DNA of 64,000 nucleotides from Cutibacterium namnetense (GTDB taxonomy: Bacteria > Actinomycetota > Actinomycetes > Propionibacteriales > Propionibacteriaceae). Each line of letters begins with the position of its first letter. Position 1 is the stretch's first letter. The translations under genes and the position numbers were made by a program. The stretch is from contig NZ_LWHO01000001.1 in the NCBI RefSeq assembly GCF_001642025.1, forward strand, positions 220,573 to 284,572, in the 5' to 3' direction. Shown here piece by piece: positions 27,158-36,300 of this stretch. A model generated the notes under the pieces. The model did not search any database. It worked only from the letters and a program-made list of their open reading frames with translations, and was not told the DNA's origin.

Positions 27158-27331
27158 CGTAGCGTCTGGGCGCCGCGGTACGTGTGGTGAATTGGTTTTG
27201 GATCCCGTGGGCAACCACGCGGAGTGGCTCGTGAGTGCTTCCTGACCATGATTGCCACAGGTGCCGGGGTGTTGGGTGCCGCGAGCGGTGGTCGAGTGAT
27301 GCGAGCGGTGGTGGTCTGCCGGCCTCGTGGC

Positions 27332-27337
27332 TATGAT
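27332..27337 (+). promoter_or_regulatory. Probable -10 box of the riboswitch transcript
   Basis: TATGAT ends ten bases before the first conserved base of the TPP element, so the transcript would start at about 27344. No good -35 box is visible at the usual spacing. Confidence 0.4.
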
Positions 27338-27346
27338 CAAGGGCAA

Positions 27347-27430
27347 CGACAGGGGAGCATCGTCGGATGCTGAGAGTGGGCACCGCCCAGACCCTCGAAC
27401 CTGAACCGGTTAGGACCGGCGTAGGGAGTC
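27347..27430 (+). ncRNA. TPP riboswitch (THI element)
   Basis: The element has the conserved THI-box parts in order: AGGGGAGC at its start, GATGCTGAGAG, a variable stem with GGGC/GCCC, ACCCTCGAACCTGAACCGG, then TTAGGACCGGCGTAGGGAG. These are the pyrimidine- and pyrophosphate-sensing helices of thiamine-pyrophosphate riboswitches. It precedes a YkoE-type gene by ~50 bases. A hairpin (GGGC...GCGCCC, ~27430-27453) just downstream lies close to the ribosome site GGAAGG and could be the expression platform. High TPP should lower expression of the importer. Confidence 0.93.
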
Positions 27431-27478
27431 GGGCTCTTCGCGCTTTCGCGCCCCTTCCGAATGAGCGGAAGGACTTCC

Positions 27479-28111
27479 ATGACCAACGACAAACCAGCTG
27501 TGCGATACCGCACTATTGACATCGTCACTCCGGTGATGATTGCCGTGGCATTCGGCGTCATCTTCCTTGGCTATGGGGCGGTATATAGTCTCCTCAAACC
27601 GGTTACGTCGGTGTATATGCCCATCGAGGGCATGCTTGCCGGCATTTGGTTTTTACCGGCATTTCTTGCCGGGCTTATCGTCCGTAAACCCGGTGCGGCT
27701 TTGCTTGCCGAGGTTTTGGCGGCCGCGATTGAGGCGGCTCTTGGCGGCCCGTGGGGGCCTGGAACCCTCATCTCCGGCGTCATCCAGGGTTTGCCGATGG
27801 AGCTGTGTTTGCTCGTCGTCGCCTACCGCAAGGCCGGTCCGAAGCTTGTTCTGGTGGCCGGAGCTCTGACCGGCTTTGCTGAGGCTATCTACGAGAGCAA
27901 CTCCTACTACTCGATGTTCCGCTTCGGCGATACGATCGCCTACTTCGTTTTCATGACCGTTTCCGGAGCGCTGCTTGGCGGTCTGGTGGCGTGGGGTATC
28001 GTCCGTGGTCTTGTGGCTGCTGGTGCCCTCAACCCCTTCGTAGTTTCTCGTGAATTGCGTGGCGGTAGGAAGTCGGCCCGGAGCACAGCGTCATCGCGAA
28101 ACCTGTCATGA
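27479..28111 (+). CDS. ykoE: ECF transporter S-component YkoE (HMP/thiamine uptake)
   Basis: The 210-residue protein has about five to six membrane helices and the YkoE-like segments GYGAVYSLLKPVTSVYMPIEGMLAG, GGPWGPGTLISGVIQGLP and AIYESNSYY. It is the substrate-binding subunit of a YkoEDC-type energy-coupling-factor importer, thought to carry hydroxymethylpyrimidine or thiamine. ATG 27479 has GCGGAAGG upstream; an ATG at 27461 would leave that site inside the gene. The TPP riboswitch in the leader confirms the thiamine link. Its stop overlaps the next ATG (ATGA). Confidence 0.92.
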   Translation: MTNDKPAVRYRTIDIVTPVMIAVAFGVIFLGYGAVYSLLKPVTSVYMPIEGMLAGIWFLPAFLAGLIVRKPGAALLAEVLAAAIEAALGGPWGPGTLISGVIQGLPMELCLLVVAYRKAGPKLVLVAGALTGFAEAIYESNSYYSMFRFGDTIAYFVFMTVSGALLGGLVAWGIVRGLVAAGALNPFVVSRELRGGRKSARSTASSRNLS

Positions 28112-30207
28112 CTGATGTTTTGACCCGTACTAGCCAGACTGACGAGGTCTCCGGTCGCCGGGCGGTGCCGGTGGACGTGGAGGGGTTGACGGTCGGTGTC
28201 CCTGATCGTGATGAGCCCATCCTTGGCCCTATCGATCTCCATTTGGCGGCGGGGTCCCGGGTGCTTATCGCCGGGCTGTCGGGGGCTGGTAAGACTACTT
28301 TGCTGCACGCTATCGGCGGCTTACTGGAGGAAGAAAGCTACGACCTTGCCGGTCGGGTGAGCACGTGGTCCGGCGGGGTGAACGTCGGTCTGCTGCAGCA
28401 GGAGCCGATCCATTCCGTCGTCGCTGCTACGTGTGGGCGAGATATTGCTTTTGGCCCGGAGAACCACCGGGTCCCGCGCGAGGACATCTGGCCGGTTGTC
28501 GAGGATTCCCAACGACGAGCCAGGTTCGCTATGCCCACGGACCACTCGACTACGAAGATGTCCGGTGGCCAGATGCAGCGCCTGGCCATCGCGGGGATCC
28601 TCGCCACCAATCCTGGCCTGCTGCTGCTCGACGAGCCCATCTCCATGCTCGACGAGGAGTCGGCCATGGCGATCCGTGACGAGGTTGCCTGGATGGCCCA
28701 CGATCGGACTGTTCTCGTCGTTGATCACCATCCTGACCAGTGGCGGGGCGTCCTTGACCAGGTCGTCGAGTTGACCGATCACGGCACTCTCAAGAAGGTC
28801 TGGGATTTTGAAGACTTCCTGGATTCACGCGAGGCGGTGTCATTGTCGCCGCACACTTCCATCGCGGGCGAGACGGTTGTGCGCGCCAGTGCTATCGATG
28901 CTCACCGTCCCCAGTCCGACGACCTCCTGCTGCGAGGCGTCACCATGTCGGCTCGGCGTGGTCTTATCACCGTCGTGTCGGGTCCGAGCGGGGCTGGCAA
29001 ATCCACTTTGCTGAGGTTGCTGGCCGGCCTTGACGCGCCCGCATCCGGTGAGCTTACGCTGCCGGGTCAGGTCGCTTGGGTACCGCAGAACCCGGAGAAC
29101 TACTTGGTGGCCCAGACGGCTGCGGACGAATTGTTTGCCTCGCCGATGGTTCCCGAGGATGCCGATCTTAGGGGCCTGGTGAGGACTTTCGGACTCAAGG
29201 CGATCTTGGACTCCCACCCCATGACGTGTTCTGGGGGTGAGAAGCGGCGCCTTGCTATCGCGGCAGCCCTGGCCCAGCACCCGGATCTTCTTCTCCTCGA
29301 TGAGCCAACCGTCGGCCTCGACGACGACCGTGGCGCGAGCGTGCTGTCAGCGATCCGTGCTGCGGCCGACTCGGGCGTCGCCGTCGTCGTTTCGTCCCAC
29401 GATCGTCAGGTCATCGAAATGGCTGACGAGATCGTTGACGTCGCCGCTTACCGCGTTCCAGACCCCACCCCCGATGAGCGTCGGGAAGAAAGTGCGGCCT
29501 TCTTGACGACGATCAATCCCTTGGTTGTTCTTCTCATTGCCATTGCTGGGATTTTCGGGTCGCTCTTTGTGCGCTCCCCTCTTATTGGGGCTATTGGTCT
29601 TATCCCGGCCGCTGCGATGGCTCCGATGTGTTCCCGCCGCGTCAAACCATTGGTGGTGCGGGCGGTGCCGGTTCTCGTCGCTGCGGTGATGATGGTCTGG
29701 ACGACCCTGCTATTGCACAGCGGGTTCACCGATCCGGCGGCGTGGCGGGAAGCGGCTCGTCAGGGACTGAGGATCCTCGTCTTCGTTCTGCCAGGGGCAC
29801 TCGCCTCGGCGGCCGTCGACCCTACTCGGTTGGGTGACGCTTTGGTTCAGCAGGCCCACTTGCCGCAGCGTCCGGTGGTGGCTTCGGTGGCTGGAGTGGT
29901 GCGGATGGGCCACCTCGGCGACCAGTGGCGCATTCAGTCCGATGTGCGCAACCTGCGTGGGTTGGGCCCCAAACGGTCCCTGTCTTCGCGGATTAAGTAC
30001 CTCTCGTCCATGACCTTCGCGATGGTGCTATACGCCATGAGATCCTCGGAAATTCTGAGCCGGGCGATGGACTCCCGCGGATTCGCGACGGCGACCCGCC
30101 GAACTTACGCGGTGGAGTCACGCTGGCGTGTCCGTGACCTGTGGGGCGTGGTGCTCGCGGTGTGCGTCGTCGCGGTTCCGGCCCTGGCGGCGGCGCTGTT
30201 TGGCTGA
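28108..30207 (+). CDS. Fused ECF ATPase pair plus transmembrane coupling protein (YkoD-YkoC fusion)
   Basis: The 699-residue protein joins three modules. The first ATPase (~20-240) has Walker A GLSGAGKT at 56-63, signature MSGGQ at ~150 and Walker B LLLLDEPIS. The second ATPase (~250-450) has GPSGAGKST near 292, CSGGEKRR near 374 and LLLLDEPTVGLD. From ~465 to the end lies a membrane domain with several helices and the Arg/Gly-rich cytoplasmic loops (KYLSSMTFAMVLYAMRSSEILSRAMDSRGF) typical of the CbiQ/EcfT family. In Bacillus the ATPases (YkoD) and T protein (YkoC) are separate. With YkoE encoded directly upstream (4-base overlap), two polypeptides form the whole importer. Confidence 0.92.
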   Translation: MTDVLTRTSQTDEVSGRRAVPVDVEGLTVGVPDRDEPILGPIDLHLAAGSRVLIAGLSGAGKTTLLHAIGGLLEEESYDLAGRVSTWSGGVNVGLLQQEPIHSVVAATCGRDIAFGPENHRVPREDIWPVVEDSQRRARFAMPTDHSTTKMSGGQMQRLAIAGILATNPGLLLLDEPISMLDEESAMAIRDEVAWMAHDRTVLVVDHHPDQWRGVLDQVVELTDHGTLKKVWDFEDFLDSREAVSLSPHTSIAGETVVRASAIDAHRPQSDDLLLRGVTMSARRGLITVVSGPSGAGKSTLLRLLAGLDAPASGELTLPGQVAWVPQNPENYLVAQTAADELFASPMVPEDADLRGLVRTFGLKAILDSHPMTCSGGEKRRLAIAAALAQHPDLLLLDEPTVGLDDDRGASVLSAIRAAADSGVAVVVSSHDRQVIEMADEIVDVAAYRVPDPTPDERREESAAFLTTINPLVVLLIAIAGIFGSLFVRSPLIGAIGLIPAAAMAPMCSRRVKPLVVRAVPVLVAAVMMVWTTLLLHSGFTDPAAWREAARQGLRILVFVLPGALASAAVDPTRLGDALVQQAHLPQRPVVASVAGVVRMGHLGDQWRIQSDVRNLRGLGPKRSLSSRIKYLSSMTFAMVLYAMRSSEILSRAMDSRGFATATRRTYAVESRWRVRDLWGVVLAVCVVAVPALAAALFG

Positions 30208-30222
30208 ACGTGTGATACGCGC

Positions 30223-31398
30223 TCAGCGATACAGCGCCTTCTCTAGCACCGTCGCCAGCTTGTCGACGGATGCCTGCAGGGAGTACTTGTGCGTCATGAG
30301 TTCACGGGCCCGCTCATGCCAGCGTTTCATGGTGGCCTCGTCAGCGTCACGTACCCGTTCGATGCCGGCGACGAGGTCGGTGGGGTCGACGCATGCGCCC
30401 ACCTCGTCGTCGCTGATGACGTCGCGGATGGGTACCTTGGCGTTGGAGACGACCGCCAGCCCGGCAGCCATGTAGTCGTAGAGCTTGTTGGGGCTCATGC
30501 CCTTGTCAAAGACCGATTGCGGGGACACCGTGTGCAGACCGACGTCACAGGCCGACAGGATGCGTACCAACTCTGACTTCGGTACCTGGTCGTGGAAGGT
30601 GACGTTGGTTAGGCCGAGTTTCGCGACTTCGTCGATGGCCCACTGCTTACGCGCCCCGGCGCCGACTAATAGAAAGTTGACGTCGGGCAGACGACGGGCG
30701 GCGTCGACGATGAGGTCCAGCCCGACGTAGTTGGCGTGGGTCCCCGAGAACACCGCGGTGAACCCGGAGATGCCGTACTCTTTGCGCAACTCCTCGCGGG
30801 ACTCCTCGACCTCGTATTCGGCCAGGTCGGCGCCATTGGGGACAACGGTGACCTTATCGACGTTGATGCCGAGTTTGCGGAAGTGGTCCTCCCAGCCTTT
30901 CGTCACGACGACGATCTGGCGAGCGTGGGCGTAGATGGTCTTCTCCAACCCTTGCAGCACCTTATGTAGGGCTGACCCTTCCTTGAGAGCGCCGCCGGAT
31001 ACCAAGGATTCTGGCCATAGGTCGCGGATTTCGACGACGAATGGCTTGCGACGTACAGCGGCAACGACCATCGCGGCTGCCGGGGCCAAAATCTGTGGTG
31101 AAGAGGCGAAGATGACATCGGCCGGGCGGCTCAGGGCTCTGGCTCCGGCGCCGGCGGCGAAGGCGACCCAGCCGAGGACCCGCTTGACCCCGTTGCCCTT
31201 GTACTCCGGGATCGGGACGAGGGTGTAGCGCGGGTCGTCAACCGTCATGCGCTCGCCTGAGGTGTGGTTGATGTCGGCGGCGTAGAAGTGAGGCTGCCAG
31301 TTATGCAGCCGGGAAAACATGTCAAAGTTCCGGGTGATGCCGCCCGATCCCGGTGGAAAGGCGTAGTGATTGATCACGCTGACCTTGCGTTGCGGCAT
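30223..31398 (-). CDS. GT4-family glycosyltransferase (WbuB-like)
   Basis: The 391-residue GT-B protein begins KVSVINHYAFPPGSGGITRNFD, a start seen in WbuB-like glycosyltransferases. It continues with FVVEIRDLWPESL and the C-terminal GMSPNKLYDYMAAGLAVVSNAK donor-site region. It probably adds a sugar in surface glycan synthesis, but it is ~10 kb from the polysaccharide locus with no glycan neighbours. ATG 31398 has GGAGGAAAG directly upstream; the frame stays open to 31806 only because of codon bias. Its stop is 15 bases from the convergent thiamine importer stop, with no clear terminator between. Confidence 0.85.
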   Translation of the reverse strand: MPQRKVSVINHYAFPPGSGGITRNFDMFSRLHNWQPHFYAADINHTSGERMTVDDPRYTLVPIPEYKGNGVKRVLGWVAFAAGAGARALSRPADVIFASSPQILAPAAAMVVAAVRRKPFVVEIRDLWPESLVSGGALKEGSALHKVLQGLEKTIYAHARQIVVVTKGWEDHFRKLGINVDKVTVVPNGADLAEYEVEESREELRKEYGISGFTAVFSGTHANYVGLDLIVDAARRLPDVNFLLVGAGARKQWAIDEVAKLGLTNVTFHDQVPKSELVRILSACDVGLHTVSPQSVFDKGMSPNKLYDYMAAGLAVVSNAKVPIRDVISDDEVGACVDPTDLVAGIERVRDADEATMKRWHERARELMTHKYSLQASVDKLATVLEKALYR

Positions 31399-31486
31399 CT
31401 TTCCTCCTGGGTTTAGGCGCAAACCAACCCTACCGGGCATGATCGCTACTCGCGGACGGCGCCACGAACGCAACCGCAGCCCGGGG

Positions 31487-31906
31487 TCAGTCCTCGCGAG
31501 TGCCTTCCAGGGCCAGACCCACCAGGATGGGCTGGAAGAGCAAGCGAATTGCGCGTTTGCGGTCGTCGTCGAGGCCGAATCCATCCTTGTGCTCGACAAG
31601 CTGGCCGACGTTGCCCGGGAAAATCGCGGTGAAGAAGGCGGCGGCGCTGCGTCCCCAGAATTTCTTGTGGCGGCCTGACAGCAAGGCGGTCCCGAGGATG
31701 ATCTCGGCGGCACCGGATAACAAGACAACCGTGTCATCGTCCAGCGGTACCCAGTCGGGTACTTGGGCCTGGAATTCTTCGCGAACGAAGGTGAGGTGAC
31801 CGACACCGGCGTAAGCCAGTAAGCCGCCTACGCCAAGACGGCTCAGGGTGCGTAACGGGTGGCGCTTCGCAGGCGATGGTGCGGTGAAGTGTGATGAGCG
31901 GGACAT
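31487..31906 (-). CDS. DoxX-like small membrane protein
   Basis: The 139-residue protein has four probable membrane helices. The segments LGVGGLLAYAGVGHLTFVREEF near residue 25 and LLSGAAEIILGTALL near residue 60 are typical of DoxX/SURF4-like families. Their function is generally unknown, though some members act in oxidative-stress or thiosulfate-linked complexes. ATG 31906 is preceded by AGGAGG-type bases (AGGAGGATCA), which rules out the longer frame to 32026. It is on the same strand as the WbuB-like gene, 88 bases upstream of it. Confidence 0.72.
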   Translation of the reverse strand: MSRSSHFTAPSPAKRHPLRTLSRLGVGGLLAYAGVGHLTFVREEFQAQVPDWVPLDDDTVVLLSGAAEIILGTALLSGRHKKFWGRSAAAFFTAIFPGNVGQLVEHKDGFGLDDDRKRAIRLLFQPILVGLALEGTRED

Positions 31907-32352
31907 TGATCCTCCTGACGACCGGAAGCGGTACTGGATTGATGATAACTCGTGGAAATCCTGGTTCCTTAGCGTCCTAGGGCCAGTCGAGGTGGCGGCG
32001 GGCCCTATGCGGAACCCGTTTACCACAGCTGGCTCTCAGAACCCGGTGGCCAGTCGTATGACCGATCTCGGCAGCGAGCGGCATGGTCATCGGATACGGC
32101 TGGTTTCCTGAGGCGCGGGCTCACGATGTTGCTGTGGTATTCCGGTTGGTGATGAGGGAGCGAGCCACCTGGGATGGCGCGGGACACCATCACCACCCCG
32201 ATTACCACACGTGGTCGGGGAGGGGTGGGCGGAGACGTGCAGAGGCGTGCGGGTGGGGCGCGCCGCTGTTGGCCTGGGAACTTTTCGAACAGCGGCAGCA
32301 GGCATAGCGAGGGGCCGGTGACGATCGCCACCGGCCCCTGTGGATGTGAGTG
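31907..32352. other. Non-coding gap after the PFOR operon
   Basis: This 446-base region contains the operon terminator at 32311-32338. A second, interrupted hairpin lies at 32196-32220 (CCCCG-ATT-ACCA and TGGT-CGGGG). The promoter of the DoxX-like gene must lie near 31907-32000 but I see no strong boxes. No gene or RNA is supported; frames here lack family features. Confidence 0.55.
32311..32338 (-). terminator. Terminator of the PFOR operon
   Basis: GGGGCCGGTG and CACCGGCCCC form a perfect 10-bp stem with an 8-base loop, 15 bases after the operon's last stop. Confidence 0.8.
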
Positions 32353-33360
32353 TCAGGATCCGTAGGTCGTTTTGGCCTTTTCGAGGGCCGCGACGTAACC
32401 GTTGCGCTCGTACTCGGCAGTCGAGGCATCACGTGGCACGGCGAGCATTCCGCGCAGCTTGTCGAGGTCGACCTGCTTGCGCTGCAGGTAGGACTCCAGA
32501 CCTTTCTGCAGTTCGGCCGCGTACCCGGCGCCGTGACGCACCAGCGCTGAGGTGGTCATGACGACGTCGGCTCCAGCAAGCAGATATTTGATGACGTCAT
32601 CGGCAGTTTCGACACCCGAGGAGGCAGCTAGCGAGGCGCCAATGCGACCCGACAGTGCAGCAATCCACGTCATCGGTAGCCGAGCGTCAGCCGGGGACGA
32701 CAGCCACACTCCGGGCTCCACCTGCATCGTCTCGACGTTGATGTCAGGTTGCAGGAACCGGTTGAACATCACTAGGGCGTCGGCGCCGGCGGCGTCTAGG
32801 CGGGTGGCCATGTTGCCCAGGGCGGAGAAAAATGGTGAGAGCTTGACGGCAACTGGTACGCCCACGGCGTCCTTGACGGCTTGGACGATCTCGACGTGGC
32901 GGTCCTCGACTTCCTCGGCGGACTGTTGAAGGTCGCCGGGCACCATATAGATGTTGCACTCGATGCCTGCTGCGCCAGCCTCTTCCATCCGCTTGGCGGT
33001 GTCGACCCACCCGCCGTTTGTTGCGCCATTGAGAGACGCAATGACGGGAATGTTAACGGCATTGGCGCTGGCCTCCAGATGGGCGAGGTAGCGCTCGGTG
33101 ATGCCGCCCTGGTTGCTGGCCACGGTCGGGAAGAAGCTGAGCGATTCTGCGAATGAATCCATGTACTCGAGCTCGATCTCGGCTTGCCGGGCCTCCTCGT
33201 GCCTCACCTGTTCCTCGAACAGGGAGTACATAACGATGGCTCCGACTCCGGCTTCGGCGAGGGCCTTAACCCCGTCAACGTTCTGCTGGATGGGGCCGGC
33301 GGAGGCAACCAGAGGCGACCTTAGGGTTAGCCCCATGTACTTGGTGTGAAGATCACTCAT
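32353..33360 (-). CDS. Dihydroorotate dehydrogenase-like flavoprotein, catalytic Cys replaced
   Basis: The 335-residue protein has the class 1 DHODH TIM-barrel plan: LRSPLVASAGPIQQNVDGV at the start, PVIASLNGATNGGWVD near 105-120, VAVKLSPF near 175, and GADVVMTTSALVRHG near the end for FMN phosphate. Where class 1 enzymes have E-L-N-x-S-C-P with the catalytic Cys, this one reads E-C-N-I-Y-M-V-P (residues 134-141), so that position is Met139. It is therefore doubtful as a pyrimidine-synthesis enzyme. It lies 23 bases behind PFOR on the same strand and ends the operon. Role unknown; an FMN electron-transfer partner is one possibility. Confidence 0.85.
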   Translation of the reverse strand: MSDLHTKYMGLTLRSPLVASAGPIQQNVDGVKALAEAGVGAIVMYSLFEEQVRHEEARQAEIELEYMDSFAESLSFFPTVASNQGGITERYLAHLEASANAVNIPVIASLNGATNGGWVDTAKRMEEAGAAGIECNIYMVPGDLQQSAEEVEDRHVEIVQAVKDAVGVPVAVKLSPFFSALGNMATRLDAAGADALVMFNRFLQPDINVETMQVEPGVWLSSPADARLPMTWIAALSGRIGASLAASSGVETADDVIKYLLAGADVVMTTSALVRHGAGYAAELQKGLESYLQRKQVDLDKLRGMLAVPRDASTAEYERNGYVAALEKAKTTYGS

Positions 33361-33383
33361 GGCACGTCATTCCTTCGTGGCTG

Positions 33384-36300
33384 TCAGGCGCGGTTGGAGG
33401 TGGCAGCGAACTCGGACATCCGGGCATCGATGGCGAAGTCCTCGGCGGTGCGGGATGCCATCTCGGCATACTCGGCGTAGCGGCGCTCCACCTGGCGCTG
33501 TCCCAGGTCCAGCATACGTTCGGCTTCTTCCGGATGAGCTTTCTGAAGCATCCGGTAGCGCAGTTCGAGTTTGGTGTATTCCCGCCACGTCTCGTCGGGC
33601 TTGGGGGAGTCGAGTAGGAATGGGTTGCGTCCTTTGTCGGCGAGTACCGGGTTGTAACGCATAAGCGGCCAGTGTCCGCAGTGGACTGCCTTGTACTGCT
33701 GGTCCAGGCCGTTGCGCAGGTCGTAGCCGTGGGCGATGCAGTGGCTGTAGGCGATGATGAGGCTTGGGCCAGGATAGGCTTCGGCCTCGCGGAAGGCCCG
33801 CAGGGTTTGCTGCGGATCGGCGCCCAGGGCCACGCGGGCGACATACACCGATCCGTAGGCGATGGCTTGCAGGGCCATGTCTTTCTTAGCGGTGGGCTTG
33901 CCCGCCGAGGCGAATTTGGCGACGGCGCCCAGCGGGGTCGATTTCGAGGCCTGACCACCGGTATTGGAGTACACCTCGGTGTCGAGGACCAGGACGTTCA
34001 CGTCGCGGCCGGAGGCGAGCACGTGGTCGACGCCACCGGAACCAATGTCGTAGGCCCAGCCGTCACCGCCGATAATCCACACCGACCGGCGTAGTAGGTG
34101 GTCGGCGACACTCATGAGGTCGCGCACGGCCGGGGTCTGTTCCATATGTGCGAGCTTGGTCTGTAGCTCCTTGACGCGGCGCTGTTGGCTCTGCAGGTCA
34201 TGCTCGGTTAGCTGCGGGGCGTGCAGTAGGTCCTCGACGAGCTCCGGGTCGAGCCCGCTGGACACCTCCTGGAGGCGACGCTTGGCGAGGTCGGTTTGGA
34301 CGTTGGCGGCCATCCGCATGCCCAGGCCAAACTCGGCGTTGTCCTCGAAGAGCGAGTTCGACCATGCCGGGCCACGTCCTGAGGCGTTCTTGCCCCACGG
34401 GGTTGTCGGCAAGTTACCGCCGTAGATGGAGGAGCAGCCGGTGGCGTTAGCAACTTCGGCGCGGTCACCGAAGAGCTGGGTGATGAGCTTGACGTAGGGC
34501 GTCTCGCCACACCCGGAGCAGGCTCCGGAGAACTCGAAGAGGGGTTCCAGGAACTGGGTGCCTCGTACGGTGGCGAAGTCGACGCGGGAGCGGTCATTAA
34601 CCGGGATTGTCTCGAAGAACTCGACGTTTTCGCGCTGGACGGTTTTGTCGAGGTGTTCTTCGAGGTTGATGGCCTTGCGGTCAGGTTCGCCGACGGGGTG
34701 GGCCGGGCAGGCCTCGACGCACAGCCCACAGCCGGTGCACTGGTCGGGGACGATTTGCAGGGTGTAGCAGGATTCTGGCAGGCCGGCGGCATTGAGTTCT
34801 GCGGACTGGAAGGATTCTGGGGCCCCGTCGAGCTGAGATTGCGGGTAGTACTTGGCGCGGATGACGCCGTGTGGGCAGACGAAGGCGCAGTTGCCGCACT
34901 GGATGCATGCGGTGGGTTCCCACGTGGCGATGACGTCCGACAGCGTTCGCTGCTCGTACTTTGTGGTGCCGGCGGGGTAGGTGCCGTCATCGGGCAGGGC
35001 CGACACGGGCAGCAGGTCGCCGAAACCCTCGATCATCCGGGCGGTGACATTTTTGACGAACTCGGGGGAGTCTTCGCGCACGGCGGGGATGAGACTGTGG
35101 TTGGCAGTCATCTGGTCTGGAACCTTGACCTGGTGTAGGTGTTCCAGGGAGGCGTCGACGGCCGCGTGGTTCATTTCGACGATCTTCTGGGACTTTTTAC
35201 CGTAGGTTTTCTGGATCGAGTCCTTGATTTTCGCGATGGCTTCGTCCTTGGGCAGCACACCAGAAATCGCGAAGAAGCAGGTTTGCAGGATGGTGTTGGT
35301 GCGGTTACGTAGACCCACCTTGCGGGCTACGGACAGGGCGTCGATGGTCCATAGGTCGAGGTGTTTGTCGAGGATCTGACGCTGCATGGTGTCGGGCAAC
35401 TTGTCCCACACCTGGTCGGCGTCATAGGGGGAGTTCAGGAGGACGGTAGTGCCTTCGCGAGCCATCGTCAGGACGTCGACGGACTCCAGAATTCCCCAGG
35501 CATGAATGCCAATGAATCCGGCTTGGCTGACCAAGTAGGGGGCTTCGATCGGTTTGGGTCCGAAGCGCAGGTGGGAGGTTGTTCTGGATCCGGACTTTTT
35601 AGAGTCGTAGACGAAGTAGCCCTGGGCGTAGGTGTCGGGGTCCGACCCGAGGATCTTGATGGTGTTCTTGTTAGCACCGACGGTGCCGTCGGAACCCATG
35701 CCGTAGAACACGGCACGGATCGTTTTGGGGTCCTCGATGTCGAGGGGTTCCCACGGTAGGGAGATGCCGGTGACGTCGTCATCGATGCCGATGGTGAAGC
35801 GGGGACGCGGACTCTCCAGCTCGAGCTCGGCGGCGATCCCGGCCACCATGCCGGGGGTGAACTCCTTTGACGAGATGCCGTAACGACCGCCCGAGACAAT
35901 CGGCATGGAATCGCGGGTGCCGCGGGAGTGTGCCTCGGATAGGGCAGCCAGCACGTCAAGGAAGAGAGGCTCGCCGTTCGAGCCGGGCTCCTTGGTGCGG
36001 TCCAGAACGGCGACGGTACGCGCCGTTTGCGGGATGGCTTTGACGATTTCGGCGGCCGGGAAGGGACGGAACAGGTGCAACTCGACGAGGCCGAGTTTGT
36101 GGCCTTGGACGTTGAGGTGGTCGATGGTGTGCTCGATGGTGCGGGCGCCGGAACCCATGCAGACCATGACCTCGGTGGCTTCGGGATCACCGTGGTACTC
36201 GACGAGGTGGTATTGGCGTCCGACGACCTGAGCGAATTCGTCCATCAGGGACTGGACGATGCCGGGCACCTTCTCGTAGTACTTGTTCGCGGCTTCGCGA

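Larger units (their letters stand above)
27158..27478. other. Leader region upstream of the thiamine importer operon
   Basis: This stretch separates the hrpB remnant from the YkoE gene. It holds a short direct repeat (GCGAGCGGTGGT at 27281 and 27301), a -10 box TATGAT at 27332-27337, the TPP riboswitch, and a downstream hairpin. No coding gene is supported. Confidence 0.6.
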
